Assembly: GCA_947095535.1 (NCBI GenBank)
Contig: OX352772.1
Location: 108,308,793 to 108,372,792 of the forward strand
DNA from: Poecilobothrus nobilitatus
Taxonomy: Eukaryota > Arthropoda > Insecta > Diptera > Dolichopodidae
Length of the DNA stretch: 64,000 nt
Direction: 5' to 3'
A program made the translations under genes and the position numbers. This document shows positions 22,199 to 33,779 of this stretch, piece by piece. Every line of letters starts with the position of its first letter. Position 1 is the stretch's first letter. Under the pieces are notes generated by a model. The model had not been told where the DNA came from, made no database searches, and worked only from the letters and a program-made list of their open reading frames with translations.

Positions 22199-24434
22199 TT
22201 ATACCTGTACGATAAGTATCGGGTATAATAAAATTATTCCTCCGCATGGATCGGATCAGATCAAATTCTGAGTCGATTAAGCTTTGTCCGTCCGCCCGTC
22301 AGCACGCTAACTCAAAAACTAAGAAAGCTAGAGTATTAAAATCAACACAAAATATTCTTGAATCAATTTGTAGATTCCCCACTTTTTTCGGTTGAGGTCC
22401 GACCAAAACTCTCGAACAACTAATTTCTTGATCTCCACAATTTTCATACAAAATTTTAATTTTTGATACAAAATTTTAATTTTTTATACAAAATTTCAAT
22501 TTTTCATACAAAATTTCTGAACAACGAAAATTTATATGAGTTTTTATTTTTTTTATATTTTTTTTGTGTTTTGTTTTGTGCTTTTGTATCTATTAATAAT
22601 AAAAATTGTTGAGGATGATTTGATGAGTAATAGAAAAAAATTAAGTAAATATACAATATAATGGTTGCAAAAAAACTTATTTATATGCTAGTGTATGTGC
22701 ATATTATTAATACGTATTGTTTGTATTATGTGTAAATATTATATTATTGCCTCATGTGTATGTAATTTGCATATGGCATATATATACTAATACTGTATAT
22801 ATGTAGATATAAATATAGCTGCGTATATGGTTGCAGGTACGTATTTTGTTTATTTATAAAAAAAACGAGGAAGAATACTTGCCTTTGTCAACTCTTAGAT
22901 ACCCGTACGAACCGTTAGTATGTTCACAGCCACTCTGCCTACAATATTATTTTTTTAATATTTTAGTATTTTAAAATAATTTGGGTGAATTTTATAATTT
23001 CTAGAACTATGGGTTGTACATATATTCAAACTATATGTTTATATGTACATTCTTCAAAAGCAGATTCTCACCTTCCACATAACGATTATCAATCCAAAAC
23101 TTTTTCAAATATTCTATAGTACCATTTAATACTAAGCGGTAAATGTATATTAAATTTACTTAGTACAAAATAATAAATATAATTTTAAATATTATATTAT
23201 ATTATATTATATTTAAATATTCCATTGACAGAATAATTTCTTATAAGTACAATAAAATACATATATGTATGTAAATACGGCGCTATATAATATACATATA
23301 TACTCTTATCATTCATTCACTAGTGACATATACGATATGTAAATAAACATGATATTATATAAGTATGTATATATATCAATATCATATAAATAATAATAAA
23401 AATTCTTCAAGCAACCGTTATGTTGTTTATTTATTTACATTTTTTTATACTACGCATTATATCCTCAACCATTTCAAATTATCGAGTAAAACAAAATGGA
23501 AAAAATTCGTTTTAAAGAAATTTGTTAGAAAATTTGAAAAAATCAAGTAACACTTTCGTCAATTATAAAGTAACCCTATATTATTAAAAAAAGTTGTTAA
23601 CAAAAATAAGAGTATAATGTTGAAGCTTTAATTTTTGTGTATTACTTCAAAAAAATTTTAACAGGTGTTCAAGTTACAGGTGTTTCAAAATAGGAAATTT
23701 TCAGTTTTTGACCCCATACAGCTCCTAAACGGGGGGTGATACAAAAAAAATTTCTGAAATGACTCATACTTATTTTTAAAGATCTAACTTCTGTAAAAAT
23801 TTCAAGTTTCCAACTTAAACCGTTTAGAAGATAGAAGGGTTAATGGATTTTGCAAAATTTGAGTTTCGCATAACGGTAAATTAAGACACCGTATGTCACA
23901 AATATATATTTATTGTATATATACTTTTAAAGCTAATAAAAGTAGTAATCGTTTGGCGTTTTCAAAATGAAGATATACCTTATACAACTTGTGCTATAAC
24001 AATTTAAATATAGAGCTTTTTTGAACCTTTTTTTGTGACCTTTGGCTACAAAAAAAAGTTATTAAAAATAAAATTAATATTTTTGTGAGATCTATCAGCA
24101 GTTAAAATTTCATAGCTCTATTTCAAAAAAAATGTAGGGATCTAAAAGTTAGGTGTTCGAGAGCTACCCTAAGGCTTGGTCCAAACTCAACCAAAAAAAA
24201 TAGGGAACCTACAAATTACTCCCAGAATATTTTGTGTAAATTTCAAGATTCTAGCTTTCTTAGTTTTTGAGTTAGCGTGCTGACGGACGGACGGACGGAC
24301 GGACATGGCTCAAAAGTCTTAGAATTTTTTTCTGATCCGATCCATACTTTTGAAGGTATATCCAGCTCGCTTATTTCGAGGTGTTACAAACGGAGGAGTA
24401 ATTTTATTATACCCGATCCTATCGTACGGGTATA
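22199..24434. mobile_element. Element with long inverted ends and GACG/CCGT repeats (fold-back or MITE-like)
   Basis: The left end (tacctgtacgataagtatc, then gggtataataaaattattcctcc, gtccgtccgcccgtcagcacg and ctcaaaaactaagaaagctag) is matched in reverse complement at 24160-24434. There it reads as a cagcacgctaactcaaaaactaagaaagctag block next to a GACG run at about 24280-24305. The two ends share 200 bases or more with indels. The interior holds no coding frame. No transposase is seen, so it would be non-autonomous. Confidence 0.65.
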
Positions 24435-25005
24435 ATGAATGAATGAAACATTTAAAAAAAATGCGAAGTACACGATGATTATGTACATAATAATGTTTAT
24501 ATATAATAATAATATTATATAGCATAATGCATTATACATATTAATATTATCATAGAATTAGAATAGATTATAGAAGTCGAAAGAATCATATTTTCTTTAT
24601 CAGCATTCAACAATGATTTTAGTTTGCCTCGAAATTTACTCTCTCTCTCTCTTTTTGTTTTTGATTTTTCTCTCTCAACATCGCAATTTGAAATTATCGT
24701 AAATAAGTGATCTTATACTATTATAAATTATGATACTTGTTTGTTTATTCTTTTCATTTTCTTTTCTTGTTTTTGTAAAAAAAAATGCTCATACATACAT
24801 ATTATAATAAAATCATTATACATGCAATTCAATTCAATATTCATTCATATTGAATTTGTATGTGTGTATGTATGTATTATTTAAATAAAAGTAGGTACAT
24901 ATTTAATAATATTCCTTAATTGTACATATGGAATATTATTAAATATATTCCATAAAGGATCTATCCACTTAAATAAAAGTAGGTACTAATGGACCCAACT
25001 GTTAT
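24435..25005. other. AT-rich interval with a duplicated phrase around a small palindrome
   Basis: No gene. The phrase ttaaataaaagtaggtac occurs near 24875 and again near 24968. Between the copies lies an 11-bp inverted repeat (aataatattcc ... ggaatattatt). This resembles a short palindromic insertion flanked by a long direct repeat. Confidence 0.5.
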
Positions 25006-25640
25006 TGAAAGGGACCAAAAAAAAAGGTAGTACGGTGTGTAAAGCAGCTAAAACTCCGACTTCAAGATTTTTTTCCTATCCTCCTGAAAATACCGAAAAA
25101 TATAATGACTGGATCCTTACATTATCTTATCTACTGCCAGAAAATTTAAAAAATGAATGAACTTATATGTATATGGAATAAGCATTATGAGAAAGATTGC
25201 TTTTTTAAAAAAAAGTGTAAAAAAGGAGCTACTCCAATTAAAAACATTATGTACCTATGCCTGTATATTCTTCAAGCTTCAGAACTTGACGAAGAAAATA
25301 CAAATATTTTAGACTTACAAAATGATAAAACACCTTCTATGATTTACCAAACTGGAGAAACTAGTATGTACTAATATGGAACTTACTTTAGAAGAATTTG
25401 AAATGCTTGAACCGCCATATTTTAGAAGACCTTTAAAAGATGTCGATATGTTTCTCTAATCAAAAATTATGCGAAAAATACAAAAAAATTAATTCAAATT
25501 TAATAAAACTAAACATAAAAGAAAAATATAGAAGAAAAACTAAAAAGAAAAATATAGAAGGACAGTTTCTTTCTAGGAAACAAAAAGAAATATATGTATA
25601 TCAAAAAAATTGTCAAAAAAATAAATACGGCAAAAGGTAA
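24990..25640 (+). pseudogene. P-element-like transposase relic, N-terminal THAP and coiled-coil part
   Basis: From an ATG at about 24990 (MDPTVIERDQ), after one frame change the sequence reads CKAAKTPTSRFFSYPPENTE then KYNDWI. This matches the THAP zinc-finger pattern of a Cys, then FFSYP, then W. Another frame supplies ICIWNKHYEKDCFFKKK and KGATPI, the THAP end. Downstream, 25376-25640 is a Lys/Glu-rich helical stretch (SNQKLCEKYKKINSNLIK). The remainder of the same transposase appears beyond the inserted LINE and BEL elements at 34040-34716. THAP is the sequence-specific DNA-binding domain of P transposases. Confidence 0.65.
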
Positions 25641-26206
25641 ATTTATTGGAAAATATATAACACCCTATGTAAATGAATATGGAAGAACTTTAATAACAAT
25701 GCTATGCAAAAAACTTACAGTAAGAAACCTATTCTTCTACAAGACTCTGAAAACTTTTTTTATTAGATCAGGCTATCTTACCACCAGAGGCAATAGTTCT
25801 TATAATTTAAGAATTAATAATAGTAATCTTGTAGTAGTACCTCATTTTCGGAGGATTCATTTTTGTCATTTTTATACAATAACAGCTCCAAAAATTTTTA
25901 ACAAATTACCTGAAGATATTAGGACTACTAGAATACTTTCCAAATTTCTTTCTAAATTAATGATCTGGCTTTTAAATTTCAATACTGAGAATTGCGAAAG
26001 ATTGTTAAATGTTTTAATATAAGAATCTAAATTTTATTCCTTTTTTATTTATAATTTATAATTTTAATTTTGCTTTATGATTTTGTAAAATAGTTTAATT
26101 CTTATTACGCAAAAAATTTTCTTTTTTTTTTTTTTGCTTTACTTTATAATTGTAAAATTTCATAACACTATGTATTTATGGAAATGTTCATTAACTCTGT
26201 TGTCAG
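25641..26206 (+). mobile_element. LINE 3' fragment (RT C-terminus and 3' region) inserted in the P-element relic
   Basis: Codons to 26022 encode a C-terminal LINE domain. It contains RSGYLTTRGNSSYNLRI and APKIFNKLPEDIRTTR, words shared with the ends of Jockey/CR1 reverse transcriptases and with the second LINE relic (IFNELPYDIK). An AT-rich 3' region follows and is cut by the BEL insertion at 26206. It may resume after the BEL element at 33780 and end in an A-rich tail near 34040. Confidence 0.65.
26202..26206. repeat. BEL copy A target-site duplication, left
   Basis: GTCAG directly precedes the left LTR and is repeated at 33775-33779. Five bases is usual for BEL/Pao integration. Confidence 0.88.
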
Positions 26207-26988
26207 TGTTTATTTAAAAACATAAAGCAAAAAAAATGTTTTAATTTAATATTCAACGATGTTCAAAGTTCAAAAATGTAATATATTCAATTCCATCTAA
26301 TAAAATGAAAATTCACTGGTTTTAAAGATAACGCACTGTTTTTTTGTTTAATAAAACGCACTGTTTTATTTCCAATTAATTCTTTTATTTTAATAATTAT
26401 TTTCTTTACGGCTCTACGACAACGATTAAAAAAAAATTCATAAAATTTGGGTTTATATAAACTTGAGTTAAACGGTTCGGGACTAACGTTTAACCCAAGT
26501 TCAGTAACCTTGAAATTAAAGTACATAATAAAATAAAAAAGTAACAAAGTAAAACAAAGTATATAAAAAACATATGTAGTGTACATAAAGAGTTAAAATG
26601 ATTGAATATATAAAGAATATAAAATTATTGTGAATTAAATTAATTTTAGTTAATGTAACTGACATCTTGTGTCCCAAAATTAAAACAATTATATTTTGAC
26701 AATTTCTATCTAACATTGTGAATTTGTTTGGTTTTGACAATTAATGTAAGTATCAATAATACTTTTTTAAAAACAATGTACATAAGATGTTAATTTTTAG
26801 ATATGTAAGCAAAAAATATGGATGATGTTTCAAGGTGCTGCATGCTGATCGCCACCAGGACCCAACCATCACTGAGGAACCAGGATTCACCTTTACTCAG
26901 ATAAGTAAAATGCATTTTTTTATTAAATCAATATGATTCTTTGTGTTATTTTCATTTCAGGTTGCATGTGTTGGATCATGACCGAACA
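26207..26988 (-). repeat. BEL copy A 3' LTR (left)
   Basis: It begins TGTTTATTTAAAAAC and ends GACCGAACA on the plus strand. It matches the right LTR except for scattered substitutions and a ~31-base deletion between two aacgcactgtt repeats near 26326. Confidence 0.92.
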
Positions 26989-26998
26989 TTCTCCCCCC
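26989..26998 (-). promoter_or_regulatory. Polypurine tract of BEL copy A
   Basis: On the minus strand GGGGGGAGAA abuts the 3' LTR. This is the plus-strand DNA priming site in reverse transcription. Confidence 0.8.
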
Positions 26999-27425
26999 TT
27001 GCCATTACGTAGTGATGCAATATGTGAAATAAAATTAAGGCTATTAAAGAAAAGAAGAAGTATTATTTCAAATTATATTTTATTATAATTAAAATTATAA
27101 AAATAAAATAAACTTATTCTGCCATTTAGGTGTTTTTTAGGTTAGATGTTGTCCGATGATATTTGTCTACAGTTGTTGTATCCGATAAGCTGCATCAAAA
27201 AATAAAAACGAACATAGGAGATATAGTGCTCCTGACTCACTCTCTGGATCGTGATGAAGATATAAAAATTTCATACTGTTAAATTGGTAAGAAAATTTAT
27301 TAATAAAAGACCGCGTTTTTTTTTTTTGAGTGCGTTTGTTAAATTGAAATAGTGTGTGTGAATTATTATTAGTTGTACGGTTGCGAACGACTTCTTTACG
27401 CGATTTACGATTGGTTCTATTCATT
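26999..27425. other. BEL copy A non-coding stretch between integrase end and 3' LTR
   Basis: AT-rich sequence after the integrase stop. No env-like frame is visible on the minus strand. A purine run flanks the LTR. Confidence 0.6.
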
Positions 27426-28547
27426 TTAGCTCTCGATTGGAAGAACGCATATTTTACAGATTGGGCGTTTAAAAATTGAGTTTTTCTTGCGTATTGATAC
27501 TACTCGAACTAGACCATCGGAACCTGGATGAGTATCGACGATTCGTGCCAATAGCCACCTACACGGTGGAAGATTTTCATCTTTTACGATAACCAAATCT
27601 CCAATTTTTACATTCTCACATGTGTGGTTCCATTTTGGACGTTGTTGTAATCGACTCAAATATTCGCTACTCCATCGTCGCCAGAAACATTGGAATAAAT
27701 GTTGTAGATGTTGCCATCGATTTAATCGATTGATTTTGATTGATAATAGCGAGGGTTCAGGCGGGGCTATTAATAAGTTTCCAATTAAAAAATTAGCGGG
27801 TGTTATCGGATTTAAATCGTCAGGATCGTCATTTTTTGGACATAATGGTCTTGAGTTTAAACAGGTTTCTATTTGTGTTATGACGGTTACGAATTCTTCA
27901 TAAGTTAATGTTGAGTTTCCCAAAATGGGTTTAAGATGTTGTTTTGTTGGCTTTACACCAGCTTACCAAAGTCCACCAAAGTGTGGAGAGCCAGGCGGAA
28001 TGAAATTAAACCGTACGCCTTCATTTTCATATAAAGCTGCAATTTTTGATGGTAGTTGTTGTAACATTTGCTTATTTTAACGGTTTAATTCCTTGTTAGC
28101 TAGCACGAAATTTGTACCGTTGTCGCAATACAATTGTTCTATGCGACCACGACGAGATGAAAGGCGTCGATAAGCAGATAAAAAACCTTCTGCTGTTAAT
28201 TCGGTTACCAACTCCAAATGTATAGCTTTAACAGCCATACAAATAAATAATGAAATGTAGGCCTTATAACGTTTGCTGTTTTTTCCTTTATGCGTTTTAA
28301 GTTCAAAGGGACCGCAATAATCAACACCTGAATGACTAAAAGGACGGCTCTGATTTACTCTTGATGTGGGTAAGTCACCCATAAGTTGAGTTTGTGATGC
28401 TGCTCGTTGTCGATAACAAATTATACATTTATGAATCTGTTGTCGAATTGCTTTTCTAATGTTCAACATCCAATATTGTTTTGAGATTATATTGGACATT
28501 AGTTGTGCACCTCCGTGCAATGTTTCTTTATGAATTTTTTCAATCAA
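27426..28547 (-). pseudogene. BEL copy A integrase and C-terminal DUF5641-like region
   Basis: The zinc-binding HHCC domain is present ([24 protein letters not shown]), then the catalytic core with [11 protein letters not shown] (first Asp), [15 protein letters not shown], and YCDNGTNF (second Asp). The third catalytic residue should be Glu in GGLWEAGV. Here the codon is TAA on the minus strand at 27963-27965, so a nonsense change hits the catalytic Glu itself. The frame 27426-27923 continues with CLNSRPL and the C-terminal WSSEYLSRLQQR and VIVKDENLPPCRW words. It inserts the cDNA into chromosomes in working relatives. Confidence 0.9.
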
Positions 28548-28579
28548 TAATTTTGCAAATATGGTTTTATCTGATAATA

Positions 28580-30136
28580 TTATTGGATGCTTAAGCTATC
28601 AGTGGAACCTATCAAGAAGGCGGTCCATGCCTTCTTGATAGGTTCCACTGGTAGCTTCAGGTTTTCTACGACATACTTGAATAGTTTGGCTAGCAAAGCA
28701 GCTGCACACAATTCCAAGCGTGGCAGTGAAATGGTTTTGATTGGTGCTACCTTGGTTTTGGAAATTAGAAGAGCTGTTTTCCTTGCACCCTTTTCATCAA
28801 CAATACATAAGTAAATAACAGCTGCACAAGCCTTTATTGATGCATCTGCAAAACCATGGAGTTCGATGGAATGTGACTCTTTCGTGTAGTTACTCCATCG
28901 GCTTACCTGGATTTTTTCAATCTCCTTCATGCTGTTCCGGTATTTCAACCATTCAATTTCAATGCTCGATCCGACCTGTTCATCCCAATCTAGTCCTTGT
29001 AACCAAAGATTTTTAACGAACATTTTTGCTATTACAGTGATAGGTGACAACCATCCTAACGGATCAAATAGTTTTGATATTTCCAACGAGATCTTTCTTT
29101 TCGTCCATTGTTGTTCTGTATCTTGAGTGATGTTAATAGTATACGAAAAGGTAGCAGGATTCCAATGAAGGCCGAGCGTTTTTATAGTTCCGTCTTCTTT
29201 TATATCGAGCGGTATTGTCACTTCCCGATCCGCTTCTGATACTGCTTCTAAAATTTTTTCGCTATTCGATGACCACTTCCGAAGCGAAAATCCACCTGAT
29301 TGCATGAGCGCTATGAGCTGTTTTTGTGTTTTTAACGCTAATTCGATTGTGTCTGCTCCCGAAATTAAATCGTCGATATAGAATGAATTTAGTGTTTTTG
29401 CTGATGCCAATGGATAATTCTTTTGTTCATCTATGGCCAATTGTTTGAGTACTCTTGTGGCTAGATACGGGGCTGATTTTGTTCCGAATGTTACTGTGTT
29501 TAATTTAAAATCTGTTATAGGAACATTCGTGGAACTTCGCCAAACAATTCTTTGGTAATCTGCTTGTTGTGATGATATCTTAATTTGCCTGTACACTTTT
29601 TCTAAATCTGCACAAAATGCTACCTTATACAATCTCCATCTCAGTATGAGAATAGCGAGATCATCCTGAATTACTAGACCTTTCATCATTTTATCATTCA
29701 AAGAGAAACCGCTATTTGTTGGCCTTGATGCATCGAAAACAACTCTCATTTTGGTTGTCGTGCTGGACTCTTTGATGACACCATAATGAGGTAAATAACT
29801 ATATTGACGTGGGTTTGAGAAGACATGATTCTCATTTATGTAGTTGGTTCTTTCCATCTGGTTCAATTTCATATATTCATTAATACATTTGGTATATTCA
29901 TCTTTGAACTTTGTATTTTTTAAAAATTGCCTTTCCAGTGAGTAGAATCTATTCACGGCAATTTTTCTGGATGCTCCTAGAATCAATTCTTCATCCTTGT
30001 GAAAGGGTAGTTCTACTTCATATCTTCCATCTGCTAAGCGTTTGTGTGTTTGTGCAAAATGGGTTTCACATGTTGCCTCTTCTTCTGAAAATAGTTTTTT
30101 TTTTGGTATTTCTTCCAATTCCCAAAATTTTTTCAA
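28580..30136 (-). pseudogene. BEL copy A reverse transcriptase and start of RNase H
   Basis: A frame of 518 codons contains YLPHYGVIKESSTTTKMRVV, FCADLEKVYRQIKI (motif A Asp), NTVTFGTKSAPYLATRVL, FYIDDLISG (catalytic Y-I-D-D) and the RNase H start [17 protein letters not shown]. The frame ends early at the junction of a ~660-bp deletion relative to copy B. It is separated from the protease frame by a frameshift near 30140-30160. Confidence 0.92.
28593..28657. repeat. Inverted repeat at a deletion junction in BEL copy A
   Basis: The core 28601-28620 is the exact reverse complement of 28630-28649, with a 9-nt centre. The pairing extends outward to 28593 and 28657 with one mismatch. Copy B lacks the left arm and has ~660 bp of RNase H/integrase sequence there. 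The left arm is therefore an inverted copy of the sequence just beyond the deletion. Confidence 0.92.
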
Positions 30137-30144
30137 TTCGTTCT

Positions 30145-30810
30145 CTAAAGGTATTTTAATATGAAAGGGTTGAAACAGGCATATCGTTTACAGATTTCGT
30201 ATGTATTTCCCCGGTTAGGATCCATCCAAAAAATCGTTTTTTGCGCTATTGGTGATCCCTTTGGCCCCTTTTTAACACCTTCCAACATTATCTGGCTAAA
30301 GACATCTGCACCTAAGAGTAAATCGATTGGCCTAGGATTGTTAAACTCATTGTCGGCTAGCTCCAAACCAATAATATGGTTCCATTTGTAATTTTTCATA
30401 GATGCACTTGGGAGAGTTTGCGTTAATTTGGGCATTATTAATCCTTCGACTTGAATCTCTTGAGAACCTTTGATTGGTCTGATTTTGAAAACTGCCCGTT
30501 TGTTGATCTTATGTAAATTGTCTTGTCCTATGCCTTGTACAATCACGCTGACTGCTTGTTTGGGTATACGTAAGCGTTTTGCCATTTTTTCAGTTAAGAA
30601 TGACGCTTGCGATCCTTGATCTATTAAGGCCCGCACAATTGATTCTTCACCCGATGGAGCAACTATTCTCACTAATGCGGTTGCTAATAATACCTGATTA
30701 CAGGTGTTTTTGCTGGTGATATATGATCCTAAATTACTTGCTGGTAAACCATCCGTTTTTCTAATATACTCCGGACTTTCCGGATTGAGCACGCAGTTAT
30801 TCGATTTCAC
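30145..30810 (-). pseudogene. BEL copy A protease region
   Basis: An aspartic protease segment with RALIDQGSQASFLTEKMA (the D-x-G-S active-site word), then VSVIVQGIGQDN, and further on LLLGADVFSQIMLEG. It cleaves the Gag-Pol polyprotein in relatives. The frame is offset from both gag and RT by frameshifts. In copy B the gag zinc knuckles and protease share one frame (54149-54976), showing the original fusion. Confidence 0.88.
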
Positions 30811-31937
30811 GTGTTGAGATGTAGTGGAAATGTTGTTATTACTGCAGAATCTAGTAATCTAGTAGGAACTTCTGAAGTTGAACGGTTCGCGGTTAGATGC
30901 AGCAAGGTATGGTGTAACTTTTTGCAGTGATGGCACCTGTGACTGGTGGGACACCTTTGAGACATATGTCCATGAGATAAGCAGTTCCAGCATAATCCTT
31001 TATTCCGAATTGCCTCCACGCGTTTTTTTACTGTGAACCCTAAGAACTGACTGCATTTCCGAAGTACATGGCCACCGAAACATAGTGGACAAGTTAGATT
31101 CTCTTGAGTAGACACGTGATGAGTGATGGTACTTTTAAATTTATGATTGATTGTTGTTTTAGTTTTCTCGTATACGGCTTCTAAGGCCCTTACCCGATTT
31201 TCCATGAACTTTTCCAAATCAACCCAAGATGGGAGCTCCTTGTCGTCACTCATTGCCTGTTCCCATAGCTGGTGAGTTTGTGATGGTAACTTCTGGACGG
31301 TCATATATACCATCAAAGGCTCCCATCCAGAAACATCAATGCCTAGATTTTTCAACGCCAACATGCATTCATTGGTGGTGTGTAATAATGTACGAATGTC
31401 ATGTGGTCGTTCTTACTGGGTTCCTATTTGTGATAACAGTCTGCGCAATTGTGTATTTACCAGCATTCTTTTCTTTTTGTACCTATTTTTGAGTATGTCC
31501 CACGCTGATTGGTAATTGCAATCTGTTACCAAGTAATGACGTACAAAGTTCTCCGGTTCACCTGATACATGCAGTTTCAAATATTGTAGCTTCTGAGCCG
31601 GGGAGAGACTCTCATTTGCGTCAATTAATGAGGTAAAGAGATCGTGAAAAGAAGGCCATTTTTCGTATTCGCCTGTGAACTTCTCTAACGTGATTTTTGG
31701 CAACCTTATGTTCCTAACTGTGTGCTCTTTTTGTGTTGAATTTAGCTCTGCTTTAGGTTCCTCATTAATCCGTTGAGATAAGTCATCGTACATTACGAGG
31801 AACAGCTCTTCTGTATTCCCATAATGGTCCTGGCTGAAATAGTCCTTTTGACTGTGGTCTACGTTATCCTCCAAAGATTTCATAATCTTCATGTGTTGCC
31901 TCTTAAACTCATTCCAGTATTCTTCTAAGTCGGCCAA
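30807..31937 (-). pseudogene. BEL copy A gag (DUF1759-type, zinc knuckles)
   Basis: The N-terminal part 31413-31937 has RLPKITLEKFTGEYEKWPSF, LSPAQKLQYLKLHVSGEP and SAWDILKNRYKKK, as in BEL Gag. A C-to-T change makes a stop (CAG TAA versus CAG CAA in copy B) after LSQIGTQ. The second part carries three Cys/His boxes: CPLCFGGHVLRKC, CWNCLSHGHMSQRC and CHHCKKLHHTLLH. An indel near 30840-30865 breaks the link to the protease. Gag forms the intracellular particle and packages RNA. Confidence 0.9.
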
Positions 31938-32940
31938 TCATTTTTTATAATAGTACCTTCCCTTACTTTTGCTAGATTCTACATTAAATCTAGCCACTAT
32001 CTAGCTTCATTAAATCTTGCTTCAATAGTCTGTTTAAATGAAGCTTGTATTTTTAGCTCCTTTTCCATTTTCTTTTTGTAATGTAACAACGGTTTTTTTT
32101 TTATGTGATAATAAAGATGTATTCATATATTTCAAAAAATATATAATATGATTATATATTTAATATGCTAAAAATCCCAGCCCCTTTTTTTTTTTTATAT
32201 AATCAAATGCAAATAATCTTTCCCAAATATGCTATGTATATGTTTTATAGCATATCCCTTGACCTATGCCAATATATATATGTTATGTATTTTTAAAAAA
32301 ATATATATATAAAAAAAATTTAATTTAAAAAAAAAATATATATATATAGAAAAAAAAAAACGCACTGTTGATTTTTCCAACAAAAATATGTATGTATATA
32401 ATATGTATATATATGTTGTATTTTGTTTCAAAGAAAAATATATATGAATAATGTTGATTTTTGTCCAAAAAAAATATGTATGTGGTTGTATATATGTAGA
32501 TGTTTATGTGGTTGTATATATGGTAAGTATGTGTATAAATGTTGTATTTTAAAAAATGTGAATATTTTTCCAACAAAAATGTATTTTTTTTTTTGTTAAA
32601 AGATAGAGATACTAAAAATGGAACGACTTACTTTGTTGCTTCTGCCTTCTTGTCTTCCCTCGCAATCTATTTTTGACCGTTCGCATCGCGTATACCGTAC
32701 CGTGCAGCTGTACCTGCTGTAACCGTTTTACACACGTTTTGAAATTATATATATTAATATTTTACACACTATTAAAATATGTTTATATGTTCTAAATATA
32801 TATGTAATATATATTTTACTTTGTTCACTTGAACACAATTATAGTCACAAATCCTTTAATTTAAACTTGTTTTGAAAACCTTTTTTTTTTTTATTGATCT
32901 TAAATTTATGTAAATTTAAATTTAAATTGATTTAAATTTA
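31938..32940 (-). other. BEL copy A 5' leader between primer binding site and gag
   Basis: About 1 kb of AT-rich leader with runs such as tatatgtatgtggttg and repeated aacgcactgtt words like those in the LTR. A perfect GTAAGT donor-like site lies on the minus strand near 32630, preceded by a GC-richer block. I found no convincing acceptor, so splicing is only a possibility. A short reading frame near 32065 is the remnant of the gag N-terminus seen more clearly in copy B. Confidence 0.5.
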
Positions 32941-32957
32941 TCCGGCTGGAAGGACCA
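32941..32957 (-). promoter_or_regulatory. Primer binding site of BEL copy A (tRNA-Tyr type)
   Basis: On the minus strand, five bases after the 5' LTR, TGGTCCTTCCAGCCGGA pairs with a tRNA 3' end. The acceptor strand fits tRNA-Tyr (5' CCTTCGA, 3' TCGAAGGACCA) with one mismatch. Copy B has the exact match. Use of tRNA-Tyr is inferred from known eukaryotic tRNA-Tyr ends. Confidence 0.75.
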
Positions 32958-32962
32958 AAAAA

Positions 32963-33774
32963 TGTTTATTTAAAAACATAAAGCAAAAAAAATGTTTTAA
33001 TTTAATATTCAACGATGTTCAAAGTTTAAAAATGTAATATATTCAATTCCATCTAATAAAATGAAAATTCACTGGTTTTAAAGATAACGCACTGTTATTT
33101 AAATTCTTAAATTGAAAACGCACTGTTTTTTGTTTAATAAAACGCACTGTTTTATTTCCAATTAATTCTGTTATTTTAATAATTATTTTCTTTACGGCTC
33201 TACGACAACGATTAAAAAAAAATTAATAAAATTTGGGTTTATATAAACTTGAGTTAAACGGTTCGGGACTAACGTTTAACCCAAGTTCAGTAACCTTGAA
33301 ATTAAAGTACATAATAAAATAAAAAAGTAACAAAGTAAAACAAAGTATATAAAAAACATATGTAGTGTACATAAAGAGTTAAAATGATTGAATATATAAA
33401 GAATATAAAATTATTGTGAATTAAATTAATTTTAGTTAATGTAACTGACATCTTGTGTCCCAAAATTAAAACAATTATATTTTGACAATTTCTATCTAAC
33501 ATTGTGAATTTGTTTGGTTTTGACAATTAATGTAAGTATCAATAATACTTTTTTAAAAACAATGTACATAAGATGTTAATTTTTAGATATGTAAACAAAA
33601 AATATGGATGATGTTTCAAGGTGCTGCATGCTGATCGCCACCAGGACCCAACCATCACTGACGAACCAGGATTCACTTTTACTCAGATAAGTAACATGCA
33701 TTTTTTTATTAAATCAATATGATTCTTTGTGTTATTTTCATTTCAGGTTGCATGTGCTGGATCATGACCGAATA
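32963..33774 (-). repeat. BEL copy A 5' LTR (right)
   Basis: 812 bp, starting TGTTTATT and ending GACCGAATA, where the last-but-one base is T instead of the C seen in the other LTRs. It is followed at once by the GTCAG target duplication. Confidence 0.92.
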
Positions 33775-33779
33775 GTCAG
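33775..33779. repeat. BEL copy A target-site duplication, right
   Basis: GTCAG directly after the right LTR matches 26202-26206. The same bases follow the LTR of copy B at 57593-57597. Confidence 0.88.

Larger units (their letters stand above)
26207..33774 (-). mobile_element. BEL/Pao LTR retrotransposon, full-length copy A
   Basis: Two LTRs (26207-26988 and 32963-33774) enclose gag-protease-RT-RNase H-integrase on the minus strand, with protease before RT and integrase last as in BEL/Pao. The 5-bp target duplication GTCAG lies at 26202-26206 and 33775-33779. The primer binding site and polypurine tract are in the expected places. The coding part has several stops, frameshifts and a ~660-bp deletion, so the copy is defective. 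I see no envelope-like ORF. Confidence 0.93.

Noticed and set aside
26516..26740. 74-codon minus-strand frame in each BEL LTR (also 33302-33526 and 57120-57344)
   Set aside because: Repeated three times only because it lies in the LTR. The sequence is Ile/Phe/Tyr-rich, as expected of AT-rich DNA, with no domain.
27622..27903. Plus-strand frames opposite the BEL genes (also 28587-31492, 52040-55297)
   Set aside because: They are antisense shadows of the minus-strand retrotransposon genes, and no family resemblance is seen.
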